From positions 3,879,501-3,943,500 of the forward strand of contig CP107199.1 in assembly GCA_025758065.1 (NCBI GenBank): DNA of 64,000 bases. Direction: 5' to 3'. The stretch comes from Lachnospiraceae bacterium (GTDB lineage: Bacteria; Bacillota; Clostridia; Lachnospirales; Lachnospiraceae). Position 1 is the stretch's first letter; the number at the start of each line of letters is the position of its first letter. Under the pieces are notes generated by a model, which was given only the letters and a program-made list of their open reading frames with translations, was not told the origin of the DNA and ran no database searches. Position numbers and translations under genes: made by a program. Below, in pieces: positions 8,409 to 16,355 of this stretch.

Positions 8409-9346
8409 TGGTTTCCTTCTCCATCCGGCATAAACATTTTCCAGGGCTTCCACCAGTGCTTTTCTTCCTGGTATTCATATACCCCCATAAAAATCCCCTG
8501 GCTGCTGTACATACGGTATCTGTTCCCGTTTTCCCGGTTCTCTAACGATGTACTTTTTTCCAGGTCCAGCTGCTGTTTAAAGCAGGGATTGCCATTTTTT
8601 AAAGCCTTATCCCCTTCTGCTGTAGTGTATACAGGCAGATAGCTTTCTAAAGCTTCTTCCAGAGAACAGATATGTTCCCCTACTTTTCCTTCATCTCTTA
8701 AGGCTTCGAGCTGGTCCAGTTTTAAACTGTCCTTTACCAGAAAACGATCTACGCGGGTGCGCAGGAGAGATTCCATGCATCCACCCACCTGTAGTTTTGC
8801 TCCGATATCCTCACAAAGAGTACGTATATACGTTCCTTTGGAGCAGCTGACCCTCATCCAGACTCTGGGCAGTTCTATTTTTTCAACAGAAATGTCTAAG
8901 ATCTGCACTCTTCTTGCCTTACGCTCTACTTCTTTTCCTGCTCTGGCAAGGTCGCAAAGCTTCTTCCCGTCTACTTTTAAAGCGGAATACATAGGTGGGA
9001 TCTGGTCATAATCCCCCTTAAATCCCAAGATCACCTGACGCACCTGCTCTTCATCCAGTTTCAGTGCTTTTTCATGATTTTCTGTAAGCACAGTTCCTGT
9101 GGTATCCTGGGTATCTGTGGTCTGTCCCAGAAGAAGCACTGCCTCATAGGTCTTTGACCGGTCTGTAAGCATATCACAAAGCCTTGTTCCGTTTCCCAGA
9201 CATACCGGAAGTACGCCTTGGGCCGCCGGATCAAGGGTTCCGGTATGCCCGATCTTTTTCTGTCTTAAAATCCCTCGAAGCCGGGCTACAACATCATGGG
9301 ATGTATAGCCCGGCTCTTTATATACATTAATGATTCCGTGATACAT
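8405..9346 (-). CDS. truB: tRNA pseudouridine-55 synthase
   Basis: Makes pseudouridine 55 in the T-loop of tRNAs. The 313-residue protein starts MYHGIINVYKEPGYTSHDVV. The catalytic-Asp motif is GHTGTLDPAAQGVLPVCLG (residues about 35-53), and CSKGTYIRTLCEDIG is the second family motif. A GGGGAGG site precedes the ATG, which directly follows the nrnA stop codon. Its own stop overlaps the ribF start by 4 bases. Confidence 0.96.
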   Translation of the reverse strand: MYHGIINVYKEPGYTSHDVVARLRGILRQKKIGHTGTLDPAAQGVLPVCLGNGTRLCDMLTDRSKTYEAVLLLGQTTDTQDTTGTVLTENHEKALKLDEEQVRQVILGFKGDYDQIPPMYSALKVDGKKLCDLARAGKEVERKARRVQILDISVEKIELPRVWMRVSCSKGTYIRTLCEDIGAKLQVGGCMESLLRTRVDRFLVKDSLKLDQLEALRDEGKVGEHICSLEEALESYLPVYTTAEGDKALKNGNPCFKQQLDLEKSTSLENRENGNRYRMYSSQGIFMGVYEYQEEKHWWKPWKMFMPDGEGNQ

Positions 9347-10315
9347 TTAAGCCTCCCCTGCCGCCGCAGCATCTAACTGCTTCGCAATGTGAAGGGACAG
9401 ATTATTGATCACATCATGAATACTTCCTGACATGGTGCAGCCTGCTGCACGCACATGGCCGCCGCCGCCAAAATAAGCAGCTACCTGACTTACATCTACG
9501 ATTTTCTGGGAACGCAGGCTTACTTTGTACTGCTGAGGTCCAGTCTCATACAGGAAAATAGCAACCTCAACTCCTTCTGTAAGACGCAGCTGGTCAATGA
9601 TGCCATCAAGGTCTTTTCCGGTCACGCCGTAAAAATCCAGATCAGACTGGCGCAGGGCACTGAAAATGGCCTTTCCATCAAGGAATGTAATGCTTTCAAG
9701 AAGCGCTCTTCCCATGATCTGGTTCTGCACATAAGTCTTTTTATAGAAGCTGTTATCGATGATACTTCCAAAGTCAACACCCTTTTCCATGAGAAAACCG
9801 GCGATCTCCATGGTCCTTGCAGAAGTGCAGGAATATTTGAACACACCGGTATCATGTATCAATCCTGTATACAGGCACTCTGCTACATTTTTATCAATGC
9901 TGTCCGGATTTAACTGCTCAAAAAGGACTTCACTGGCAGAGCTTGCATCAGCTGCCACTAAATTAATTTCACAGTAACGGGTGTTTGTAATGTGATGATC
10001 AATGCAAAGGCTTTTTTTCGCTCTCCTCAGATACATCTTAAAATCACCCAGACGTTCTTCATCGCTGCTGTCAAGACATATGCAAAGCTCATACTCCCTG
10101 TCATCTGTTTCATGATGGATCTCATCATAGCCCTTTAAATAGGCAAATTTTGAGGAAGCTTCCTCCAGATATACAGCTGCCTGTATATCCGGATAAGAAG
10201 CAAGAAGATAATTATACAGACCCAGAGTAGAGCCGAGGCAGTCACCATCCGGCCTTACATGACCCAAAATCGCCACAGACTTTGTTCCTTCTAACGCCTG
10301 TTCAAGAACCGTCAT
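9347..10315 (-). CDS. nrnA: DHH/DHHA1 phosphoesterase (oligoribonuclease NrnA-type)
   Basis: 322 residues. DHH-family motifs are GHVRPDGDCLGSTLGLY (residues about 18-34), CLDSSDEERLGD, and the signature CIDHHITN at about 105-112. The DHHA1 part ends in GGGGHVRAAGCT. NrnA degrades very short RNA oligonucleotides and hydrolyses pAp to AMP. The position between rbfA and truB is typical for Firmicutes. The start overlaps the rbfA stop as ATGA. Confidence 0.92.
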   Translation of the reverse strand: MTVLEQALEGTKSVAILGHVRPDGDCLGSTLGLYNYLLASYPDIQAAVYLEEASSKFAYLKGYDEIHHETDDREYELCICLDSSDEERLGDFKMYLRRAKKSLCIDHHITNTRYCEINLVAADASSASEVLFEQLNPDSIDKNVAECLYTGLIHDTGVFKYSCTSARTMEIAGFLMEKGVDFGSIIDNSFYKKTYVQNQIMGRALLESITFLDGKAIFSALRQSDLDFYGVTGKDLDGIIDQLRLTEGVEVAIFLYETGPQQYKVSLRSQKIVDVSQVAAYFGGGGHVRAAGCTMSGSIHDVINNLSLHIAKQLDAAAAGEA

Positions 10316-10695
10316 TCCAGTCCCTCCTCCTCATTGTCATGAAGATCTTTTGTCACTTCATCGATCAGTTTTGACATGTTTACACCATATTCAATGGACT
10401 GATCCAGTATAAATTTAATTTCAGGAGTGTTACGTAAATTTACTCTGTGAGCCAGTTCCCGGCGTACAAAGGAGGCTGCGCTGCGCAGCCCTTCGATGGT
10501 TGCCTTGCCGGCTTCTTCATCGCCTAACACACTGATATATGCTTTACAGTATTTTAAATCCGGAGTCACCTCTACGGCTACAACACTGGTCAGCGGATGG
10601 ATCCGCGGGTCTTTGATCTCAGAACGGATGATCTGGCTTAATTCCCTTTGGACCTCCATATTGATCCTTGTATTTTTAATGCTGTTTTTACGCAT
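10312..10695 (-). CDS. rbfA: Ribosome-binding factor A
   Basis: Small KH-like protein of 127 residues needed for maturation of the 16S rRNA 5' end and for cold adaptation. The N terminus MRKNSIKNTRINMEVQRELS and the IRSEIKDPRIHPLTSVVAVE segment are typical. An AAAGGGA site precedes the ATG. It lies between infB and nrnA in the conserved operon. Confidence 0.95.
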   Translation of the reverse strand: MRKNSIKNTRINMEVQRELSQIIRSEIKDPRIHPLTSVVAVEVTPDLKYCKAYISVLGDEEAGKATIEGLRSAASFVRRELAHRVNLRNTPEIKFILDQSIEYGVNMSKLIDEVTKDLHDNEEEGLE

Positions 10696-10737
10696 TATAA
10701 TCCCTTTCTTTCAAAAACGAAACTTTGCACCAGCAGA

Positions 10738-13584
10738 CTATCTTGGAACCTCTACCATCATATAAGCTTCGATCTGGTCATCTTCCTGAAGGTCATTAAA
10801 CTTCTCGAATACAAGACCGCACTCATATCCTGCAGCAACTTCTTTTACATCGTCTTTGAAACGTTTTAAGGAAGCTAAAGGTCCTTCGTAGATCTGTTCT
10901 CCTTCTCTGGTAATGCGGCAGCTGCAGCCTCTCTGGAACTTGCCGTCCAGTACATAGGAACCGGCAATCGTACCAACACCGGAAGCCTTGAACAGCTGAC
11001 GGATCACTGCATGACCGATCACCTTTTCCTCAAATACAGGATCCAGCATGCCCTTCATAGCAGCTTCTACATCTTCAATCGCCTGATAGATAACTTTATA
11101 CAGACGTACATCTACCTTCTCACGCTCTGCAATAGATTTTGCAGTCGCATCAGGACGTACATTAAAACCAATGATGATCGCATTGGAAGCAGAAGCCAGG
11201 GAAACGTCAGATTCATTGATGGCACCAACACCACCATGGATCACCTTTACTACTACTTCTTCATTAGACAGCTTGGTCAAGCTCTGCTTTACTGCTTCTA
11301 CAGAACCCTGGACATCTGCCTTGATGATCAAAGGAAGTTCCTTTACATTTCCTGCCTTGATCTGGCTGAACAGATCATCCAGGGACAGTTTTGCCTTAGT
11401 GTCTTCCAGAAGCTTATTCTTGCTCTCAGAAATGAAGGTCTCAGCAAAGCTTCGTGCCTCTTTTTCGTTGTCAGTTGCTACAAATACCTCACCAGCCTGT
11501 GGTACATCATTTAAGCCTAAGATCTCTACAGGAGTGGACGGACCAGCTTCTTTTACTCTGCGGCCCTTGTCATCCATCATTGCACGGATCTTACCATAAC
11601 ATGCACCTGCTGCAATGGTTTCGCCAACTTTTAAGGTACCCTTCTGTACCAGTACAGTTGCAACAGGTCCTTTGCCCTTATCCAGCTCAGCCTCGATCAC
11701 AAGACCACGGCCCTTTCGGTTTGGGTTTGCTTTTAATTCAAGGACATCTGCTGTTAAAAGTACCATTTCCAGAAGATCTGTGATACCTTCCTTTGTATGT
11801 GCGGATACAGGGACGAAAATAGTGCTGCCCCCCCAGTCTTCCGGGATCAGCTCATATTCAGCCAGTTCCTGTTTTACCTTGTCAATGTTTGCACTTGGCT
11901 TATCGATCTTATTGATAGCAACAATGATCTCTACGCCAGCTGCTTTTGCATGATTGATAGCCTCCACAGTCTGTGGCATAACACCATCATCTGCTGCTAC
12001 TACCAGGATAGCAATATCAGTAGACTGGGCACCTCTCATACGCATAGCGGTAAATGCCTCATGTCCAGGTGTATCAAGGAAAGTGATCTTTCTTCCGTTG
12101 ATCTCAATAACAGAAGCACCAATGTGCTGTGTGATACCGCCGGCCTCTCTGGAAGTTACATTGGTCTGGCGGATAGCATCCAGAAGGGATGTTTTACCAT
12201 GGTCAACGTGACCCATTACACAGACTACAGGTGGTCTGGAAACCATATCTGCTTCGTTTTCATCATCTTCTTTCAGAAGTTCAGCAATAACATCAACCTT
12301 TTCTTCCTGCTCACAGAGAACATCAAATTCCATTGCGATCTCTTCTGCCTGCTCATAGTCAATCTCCTGGTTTAATGTAACCATCTGACCCTTTAAGAAC
12401 AGCTTCTTAACAATAACAGATGGCTGCAGCTTCATCTTATCAGCAAGTTCCTTGATGGTTAAGCGCTCTGGAAGAGTAATGGTCTTAACATCCTCAACCT
12501 TAGCTTCTTCTTTCTTAGGCTGCGGCATGATGAAAGCTCCCTTTCCTGTCTTTGGTGCTTTCTTCTTGCCATCTTCTTCTCTGTCTCTCTTGTCAAAACG
12601 GTCATTCTTATGAGCGTTCTTGTTTGCCTGGCGGGTGCTGCTTGGCTTTGTCTGGATCGGGCTGTCAAAAGAAGATGTACGGTTATCTCTGCTGCCAGAA
12701 GAACGGCGGCTGTCTCTGCTGCCATTTCTGTTTGTATTATCTCTGTCCTTATCTTCTCCGAAACGGGAGCCGAAACCGCCCTGGTTTCTGTCACGGTTCT
12801 GGAAGCCGCCCTGTGGTCTATCTCCACGGTTCTGGAAACCGCCCTGTGGTCTGTCTCCACGGTTCTGGAAACCGCCCTGTGGTCTGTCCCCGCGATTCTG
12901 GAAGCCGCCCTGCGGTCTATCACCACGGTTCTGGAAACCGCCCTGTGGTCTATCTCCACGGTTCTGGAAGCCGCCCTGTGGTCTATCTCCACGGTTGTCT
13001 CTTCCCTGATAACCGCCAGTTCTTCCATCACGGTTCTGATAGCCGCCCTGTGGTCTATCTCCACGGTTGTCTCTTCCCTGATAGCCTCCGGTTCTTCCAT
13101 CACGGTTCTGATAGCCGCCCTGTGGCCTCTCACCGCGGTTGTCTCTTCCCTGATAGCCATTCTGGCTTCTGTTCTGGAAATCTCCTCTTTCGGTCTGTGC
13201 AGGTCTGTTTTCCACTGCCGGAGCAGATGTCTCCTGTACCTGTGTCTTTGCTTCTGCTGCCTGCACTGGTTTTGTCTCCTCAGCCTTAGGAGCTGCCTGC
13301 TGTGGCTTAGGCTGCTCCTTTGGTACCGGGCGCTTGATCTGCTGCTTTGCATTCTGCGGACGGAAAACAGCAGTCAGTTTCTTCTTTGCAGGTTCTGCTT
13401 TTTCTGCTTCTGCCTTTGGTGCTCCCTCTTTTTTCTGGCTGACAGCGTTTCTTACCATAATTTCCTGGTCTTTAGATACGCTGGAAGCCGCAAAAAGAGA
13501 TGCAGAGCTGTCTTTCTGTTTAATAATATCTAATACTTCTTTACTGGTCTTACCCAGTTCATTTGCCAGTTCACTTACTCTCAT
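10738..13584 (-). CDS. infB: Translation initiation factor IF-2 with a long Arg/Gly-rich linker
   Basis: GTPase of 948 residues that brings initiator tRNA to the ribosome. The IF2_N domain is at residues 1-50 (MRVSELANELGKTSKEVLDI). A Pro/Ala/Lys/Gln linker follows (50-140), then an Arg-Gly-Gln-Asn repeat tract (about 140-270) and a second basic stretch. A second IF2_N-like motif (TIKELADKMKLQPSVIVKKL) precedes the G domain, which shows GHVDHGKTSLLDAI near residue 450, then DTPGHEAF and NKIDKP; domains II-IV follow. The RG repeats make it about 200 residues longer than the Bacillus protein. Start: GGAGGTAGTTTGA-ATG, overlapping ylxQ by 14 bases. Confidence 0.97.
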   Translation of the reverse strand: MRVSELANELGKTSKEVLDIIKQKDSSASLFAASSVSKDQEIMVRNAVSQKKEGAPKAEAEKAEPAKKKLTAVFRPQNAKQQIKRPVPKEQPKPQQAAPKAEETKPVQAAEAKTQVQETSAPAVENRPAQTERGDFQNRSQNGYQGRDNRGERPQGGYQNRDGRTGGYQGRDNRGDRPQGGYQNRDGRTGGYQGRDNRGDRPQGGFQNRGDRPQGGFQNRGDRPQGGFQNRGDRPQGGFQNRGDRPQGGFQNRGDRPQGGFQNRDRNQGGFGSRFGEDKDRDNTNRNGSRDSRRSSGSRDNRTSSFDSPIQTKPSSTRQANKNAHKNDRFDKRDREEDGKKKAPKTGKGAFIMPQPKKEEAKVEDVKTITLPERLTIKELADKMKLQPSVIVKKLFLKGQMVTLNQEIDYEQAEEIAMEFDVLCEQEEKVDVIAELLKEDDENEADMVSRPPVVCVMGHVDHGKTSLLDAIRQTNVTSREAGGITQHIGASVIEINGRKITFLDTPGHEAFTAMRMRGAQSTDIAILVVAADDGVMPQTVEAINHAKAAGVEIIVAINKIDKPSANIDKVKQELAEYELIPEDWGGSTIFVPVSAHTKEGITDLLEMVLLTADVLELKANPNRKGRGLVIEAELDKGKGPVATVLVQKGTLKVGETIAAGACYGKIRAMMDDKGRRVKEAGPSTPVEILGLNDVPQAGEVFVATDNEKEARSFAETFISESKNKLLEDTKAKLSLDDLFSQIKAGNVKELPLIIKADVQGSVEAVKQSLTKLSNEEVVVKVIHGGVGAINESDVSLASASNAIIIGFNVRPDATAKSIAEREKVDVRLYKVIYQAIEDVEAAMKGMLDPVFEEKVIGHAVIRQLFKASGVGTIAGSYVLDGKFQRGCSCRITREGEQIYEGPLASLKRFKDDVKEVAAGYECGLVFEKFNDLQEDDQIEAYMMVEVPR
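12775..13165 (-). repeat. Tandem 33-bp and 72-bp coding repeats in infB
   Basis: About three copies of a 72-bp unit (GRDNRGDRPQGGYQNRDGRT type) are followed by six 33-bp units encoding RGDRPQGGFQN. The DNA copies differ at silent positions, so they are old enough to have drifted. The reading frame is kept throughout. Confidence 0.9.
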
Positions 13585-13906
13585 TCAAACTACCTCCATT
13601 TACATTCATCCGTGATGCCAGGGATTTAGCAAATCCTGCGTCCTCAACTGAAAGGGAAGCACGAAATTCCTGTCCCATAGCATGCCCAAGTTCCTCTTTT
13701 GTGCCGAACAGATAGATAGGAACTTTATAGTGAGTACACATATTGGTAAACATTTTCTTTGTATTATCAGAAGCTTCTTCTGACACGATCACCATGTGGG
13801 AACGTCCGCTTTTTACAGACTTTTCCGTGGAAAATTCTCCGCTGACTACTCTTCTTGCCCTGGTTGCCAGTCCGATCAGACTGAATACTTTATTTTTATC
13901 TGTCAA
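13571..13906 (-). CDS. ylxQ: L7Ae/L30e-family RNA-binding protein YlxQ
   Basis: About 111 residues of the L7Ae/L30e/S12e/Gadd45 fold, which binds kink-turn-like RNA. It starts (TTG) TDKNKVFSLIGLATRARRVV and continues GRSHMVIVSEEASDNTKKMF. The frame opens at an ATG at 13936, but the TTG at 13906 is preferred: AAAGGAG lies about 10 bases before it and the protein then begins where its homologues do. It overlaps ylxR by 11 bases and infB by 14. Its exact cellular role is not settled. Confidence 0.9.
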   Translation of the reverse strand: MTDKNKVFSLIGLATRARRVVSGEFSTEKSVKSGRSHMVIVSEEASDNTKKMFTNMCTHYKVPIYLFGTKEELGHAMGQEFRASLSVEDAGFAKSLASRMNVNGGSLNESK

Positions 13907-14168
13907 TTTCTTCCATCTCCTTTTCCAGAGTTTCATAAACCTCTCTGGGGATAGCCATTTTAAAGGATCGTTCCAGGCCTCTGCCCTTCACAGCCTTCTT
14001 AAAGCACTCCATAGACGGACACAGATAGGCGCCGCGGCCATTTTTACGTCCGGTTGCATCCAAAAGGATCTGATCCTCGGCTGTTTTGATCACTCTTATC
14101 ATTTCTTTTTTACTTTTCATCTCACCGCAGCCAATGCACTGCCTCAGCGGGATCTTCTTTACACTCAC
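13896..14168 (-). CDS. ylxR: YlxR family protein (DUF448), nusA-infB operon
   Basis: 90 residues. The family signature is RQCIGCGEMKSKKEMIRV (about 9-26), followed by DATGRKNGRGAYLC. YlxR is a small nucleic-acid-binding protein reported to influence RNase P or transcription in some Firmicutes. It lies between nusA and ylxQ, as in Bacillus. Confidence 0.94.
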   Translation of the reverse strand: MSVKKIPLRQCIGCGEMKSKKEMIRVIKTAEDQILLDATGRKNGRGAYLCPSMECFKKAVKGRGLERSFKMAIPREVYETLEKEMEEIDR

Positions 14169-14201
14169 CTATTATCACTCCTAATCTTCCAGAGCTTCTC
14201 T

Positions 14202-15338
14202 CTACTGTTCGTTGTTTTCTTCCTGGTAGTCATCCTGGGAAACTTCTTCTGTTTCTTCTGGAGCATCACCGTACTGTAAGCCCATCTGTTCAAACAGTCC
14301 CATTTCCTTTGCCTGGGTCTCACTCTTGATATCGATCTTATATCCGGTCAGTCTTGCTGCAAGACGTGCATTCTGTCCTTCCTTACCAATAGCCAGTGAT
14401 AACTGGTAATCAGGAACGATGACCTGTGCCTCTTTTGCTTCTTCGTCTGCAACAACACAGATTACCTTTGCAGGGCTTAATGCATTTTCGATCAGATATG
14501 CAGGATTCTCATCCCAGTTAATGATATCGATCTTTTCGCCGCGGAGTTCATTAACGATCGCATTGACTCTGGCGCCGTTTACACCTACACATGCACCCAC
14601 CGGATCTACGCTTGCATCATTGGACTTAACTGCGATCTTTGTTCTGGAACCTGCTTCTCTTGCAATTGCCTTGATCTCCACAGTACCATCATGCACTTCA
14701 GATACTTCCTCTTCAAAAAGACGCTTTACAAGGTCTGGATGTGTTCTGGATACAGAAATACGCGGTCCCTTTGTTGTATCCTTTACTTCTACGATATAAA
14801 CCTTGATACGCTCATTTGGACGGAAGGTCTCACCCTTTACCTGCTCGCTCTCATTTAAGATAGCATCTACTTTACCAAGATTCACACTGATATTTTTTCC
14901 AAGGTAACGCTGTACAATACCGGTAGCAACATCTTTTTCCATGGTATAATAATCGTTGTATAATGCCTTGCGCTCTTCTTCGCGGATCTTCTGAAGGATC
15001 ACATTCTTTGCGTTCTGGGTTGCGATACGTCCGAATTTTTTGGAATCTAAAGGCACCTGGACAACATCACCCAGCTGATACTTGGCGCTGATCATTCTTG
15101 CGTCTGCTAGGCTGATCTCCATAACCGGGTCTTCTACCTCTTCTACTACGGTTTTTTCTGCATATACAGCAAAGTCACCGGTTGTGCGGTTCATAACAAC
15201 CTTTACATTATCTGCTTTGCCGAAATTGTTTTTACAGGCAGTGATAAGGGAATTTTCAATTGCCTCAATCATGGTATCTTTAGAGATATTTTTCTCTTTT
15301 TCCAATACCTCCATTGCCTCTAACAGTTCCTTATTCAT
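14202..15338 (-). CDS. nusA: Transcription termination/antitermination factor NusA
   Basis: 378 residues, the short Gram-positive form. The N-terminal RNA-polymerase-binding domain (1-125) starts MNKELLEAMEVLEKEKNISK. It is followed by an S1 domain (ATGIVQRYLGKNISVNLGKV), a KH1 domain (DPVGACVGVNGARVNAIVNE) and a KH2 domain (IGKEGQNARLAARLTGYKID). The tail is acidic. An AGGAGG site precedes the ATG. A 160-bp palindromic repeat is inserted just ahead of it, between rimP and nusA. Confidence 0.97.
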   Translation of the reverse strand: MNKELLEAMEVLEKEKNISKDTMIEAIENSLITACKNNFGKADNVKVVMNRTTGDFAVYAEKTVVEEVEDPVMEISLADARMISAKYQLGDVVQVPLDSKKFGRIATQNAKNVILQKIREEERKALYNDYYTMEKDVATGIVQRYLGKNISVNLGKVDAILNESEQVKGETFRPNERIKVYIVEVKDTTKGPRISVSRTHPDLVKRLFEEEVSEVHDGTVEIKAIAREAGSRTKIAVKSNDASVDPVGACVGVNGARVNAIVNELRGEKIDIINWDENPAYLIENALSPAKVICVVADEEAKEAQVIVPDYQLSLAIGKEGQNARLAARLTGYKIDIKSETQAKEMGLFEQMGLQYGDAPEETEEVSQDDYQEENNEQ

Positions 15339-15365
15339 GTTTATCCTCCTATCATGTTCTCCGTA

Positions 15366-15524
15366 TGTTCTCTCGGTGTTTTTCTGTATCTGATTTTGCG
15401 AGGAGATTTTTTGTCAGTTGTACCCAAATTTCTGAGGCGTACGCGGTGCGTACGTTGATGAAATTCGGGTGAGGCTGGCGGAAAATCGGCCGCAAAAGCA
15501 GATACACGAAAAATTCCGAGAAGA
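15366..15524 (+). repeat. Dispersed palindromic repeat, copy 1
   Basis: About 159 bp, bounded by TTCTCTCGG and its near-complement CCGAGAAG. It contains the shared arms GATTTTTTGTCAGTTGTACC and AAATCGGCCGCAAAAGCA around a centre GCGTACGCGGTGCGTACG. It lies between rimP and nusA, 27 bp before the nusA start codon. The same element recurs at 27451, 35445 and (inverted) 36661. Confidence 0.93.
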
Positions 15525-15539
15525 CATCCCACTATACGG

Positions 15540-16007
15540 TTAAAAATCAAGTGCCAGACGGATCAGTGCAATATCCGCTTTTTCAAATACAGCCTCACTT
15601 CCATCTTCCATGGTCAGTGTCACTGTCTTATCATCATATGCGCTCAGTGTACCTGTAAATTCCTTCTGTCTGTCAATGGCTTTGTAAAGTCTTACCTCTA
15701 CTTCGCGACCAATGCTTCTTTTGTAATCCTTTTCTTTCTTTAACGGTCTTCCAAGTCCCGGTGAGCTTACCTCTAAAATGTAGCTGTCATCAATAAAGTC
15801 TTCTTTATCCAGCCAGTCACTTAACCTGCGGCTGATCACTTCACAGTCATCCACTGCAATGCCGCCTTCTTTATCAATATAAGCTCTTAAGTACCAGGTG
15901 CCTGCTTCTTTTACGTACTCTACATCTACCAGTTCAAAATTGTTCTCTTCCATGAGAGGAAGGAGGAACGCTTCTACCCTGCTTTCATAGCTTTCCTTTT
16001 TTGTCAT
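15540..16007 (-). CDS. rimP: Ribosome maturation factor RimP
   Basis: 155 residues, needed for 30S subunit assembly. Two small domains are seen: an N-terminal alpha/beta domain (LPLMEENNFELVDVEYVKEA) with SSPGLGRPLKKEKDY at the junction, and a C-terminal SH3-like domain. An AAGGTGG site precedes the ATG. It is the first gene of the nusA-infB operon, preceded by a sigma-A promoter and a leader hairpin. Confidence 0.95.
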   Translation of the reverse strand: MTKKESYESRVEAFLLPLMEENNFELVDVEYVKEAGTWYLRAYIDKEGGIAVDDCEVISRRLSDWLDKEDFIDDSYILEVSSPGLGRPLKKEKDYKRSIGREVEVRLYKAIDRQKEFTGTLSAYDDKTVTLTMEDGSEAVFEKADIALIRLALDF

Positions 16008-16040
16008 GTCTGCACCACCTTTCTTTCCCTAACAATACGA

Positions 16041-16064
16041 AAGAGTGGACCAGCGCCCACTCTT
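16041..16064 (-). promoter_or_regulatory. Leader hairpin of the rimP-nusA-infB operon
   Basis: A perfect 8-bp stem AAGAGTGG/CCACTCTT with an 8-nt loop lies about 25 nt after the expected transcription start and 34 bp before rimP. No U-run follows. Confidence 0.5.
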
Positions 16065-16096
16065 ACATTAAGTAAAATCCATTAGTTATCGTATAC

Positions 16097-16125
16097 ACTA
16101 TATCATCATGCGTGGGGAAATGCAA
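16097..16125 (-). promoter_or_regulatory. Sigma-A promoter of the rimP-nusA-infB operon
   Basis: Minus strand: -35 TTGCAT (16120-16125), 17-bp spacer, -10 TATAGT (16097-16102), about 90 bp before the rimP start. Confidence 0.75.
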
Positions 16126-16153
16126 GCACTTTTTGCTTTGAAAGTGTTGTCAG

Positions 16154-16318
16154 GCAACAGTTGTGTTACAGTACACGGGCTCTCCATGCCCGCGCACTGT
16201 AACAGGATTTTGCCGATGCTCCGCATTCCGAATCGGCAAAATCCGCGGTCATAACTGTATCATACGGAATTTTCAGTTCAGAAAATTCCTACCCGTGAAA
16301 AGTAACACAGCTGTTTGC
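16154..16318. ncRNA. Structured intergenic element with three hairpins inside an outer stem
   Basis: The gap between hydF and rimP contains three successive strong hairpins: TGTTACAGT/ACTGTAACA (16164-16204), a 13-bp perfect stem GGATTTTGCCGAT/ATCGGCAAAATCC (16205-16244), and GGAATTTTC/GAAAATTCC (16266-16289). An outer pair, GCAACAGTTGTGTTAC (16154-16169) and GTAACACAGCTGTTTGC (16302-16318), could close them all, in competition with the first hairpin. No known RNA family is recognised, and it may be DNA- or RNA-level structure. Confidence 0.45.
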
Positions 16319-16355
16319 ATTTATTATGGATGTCACGGTCTGATCAAATGTCCCT

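Noticed and set aside
12775..13165. CRISPR-like regular repeats
   Set aside because: The 33-bp units are directly tandem without spacers and encode the IF-2 linker in frame.
12552..13533. Long open frames on both strands across the infB repeats (up to about 300 codons)
   Set aside because: They are frame shadows of the tandem repeat tract in infB; translations are low-complexity repeats without ribosome binding sites, and infB itself is intact.
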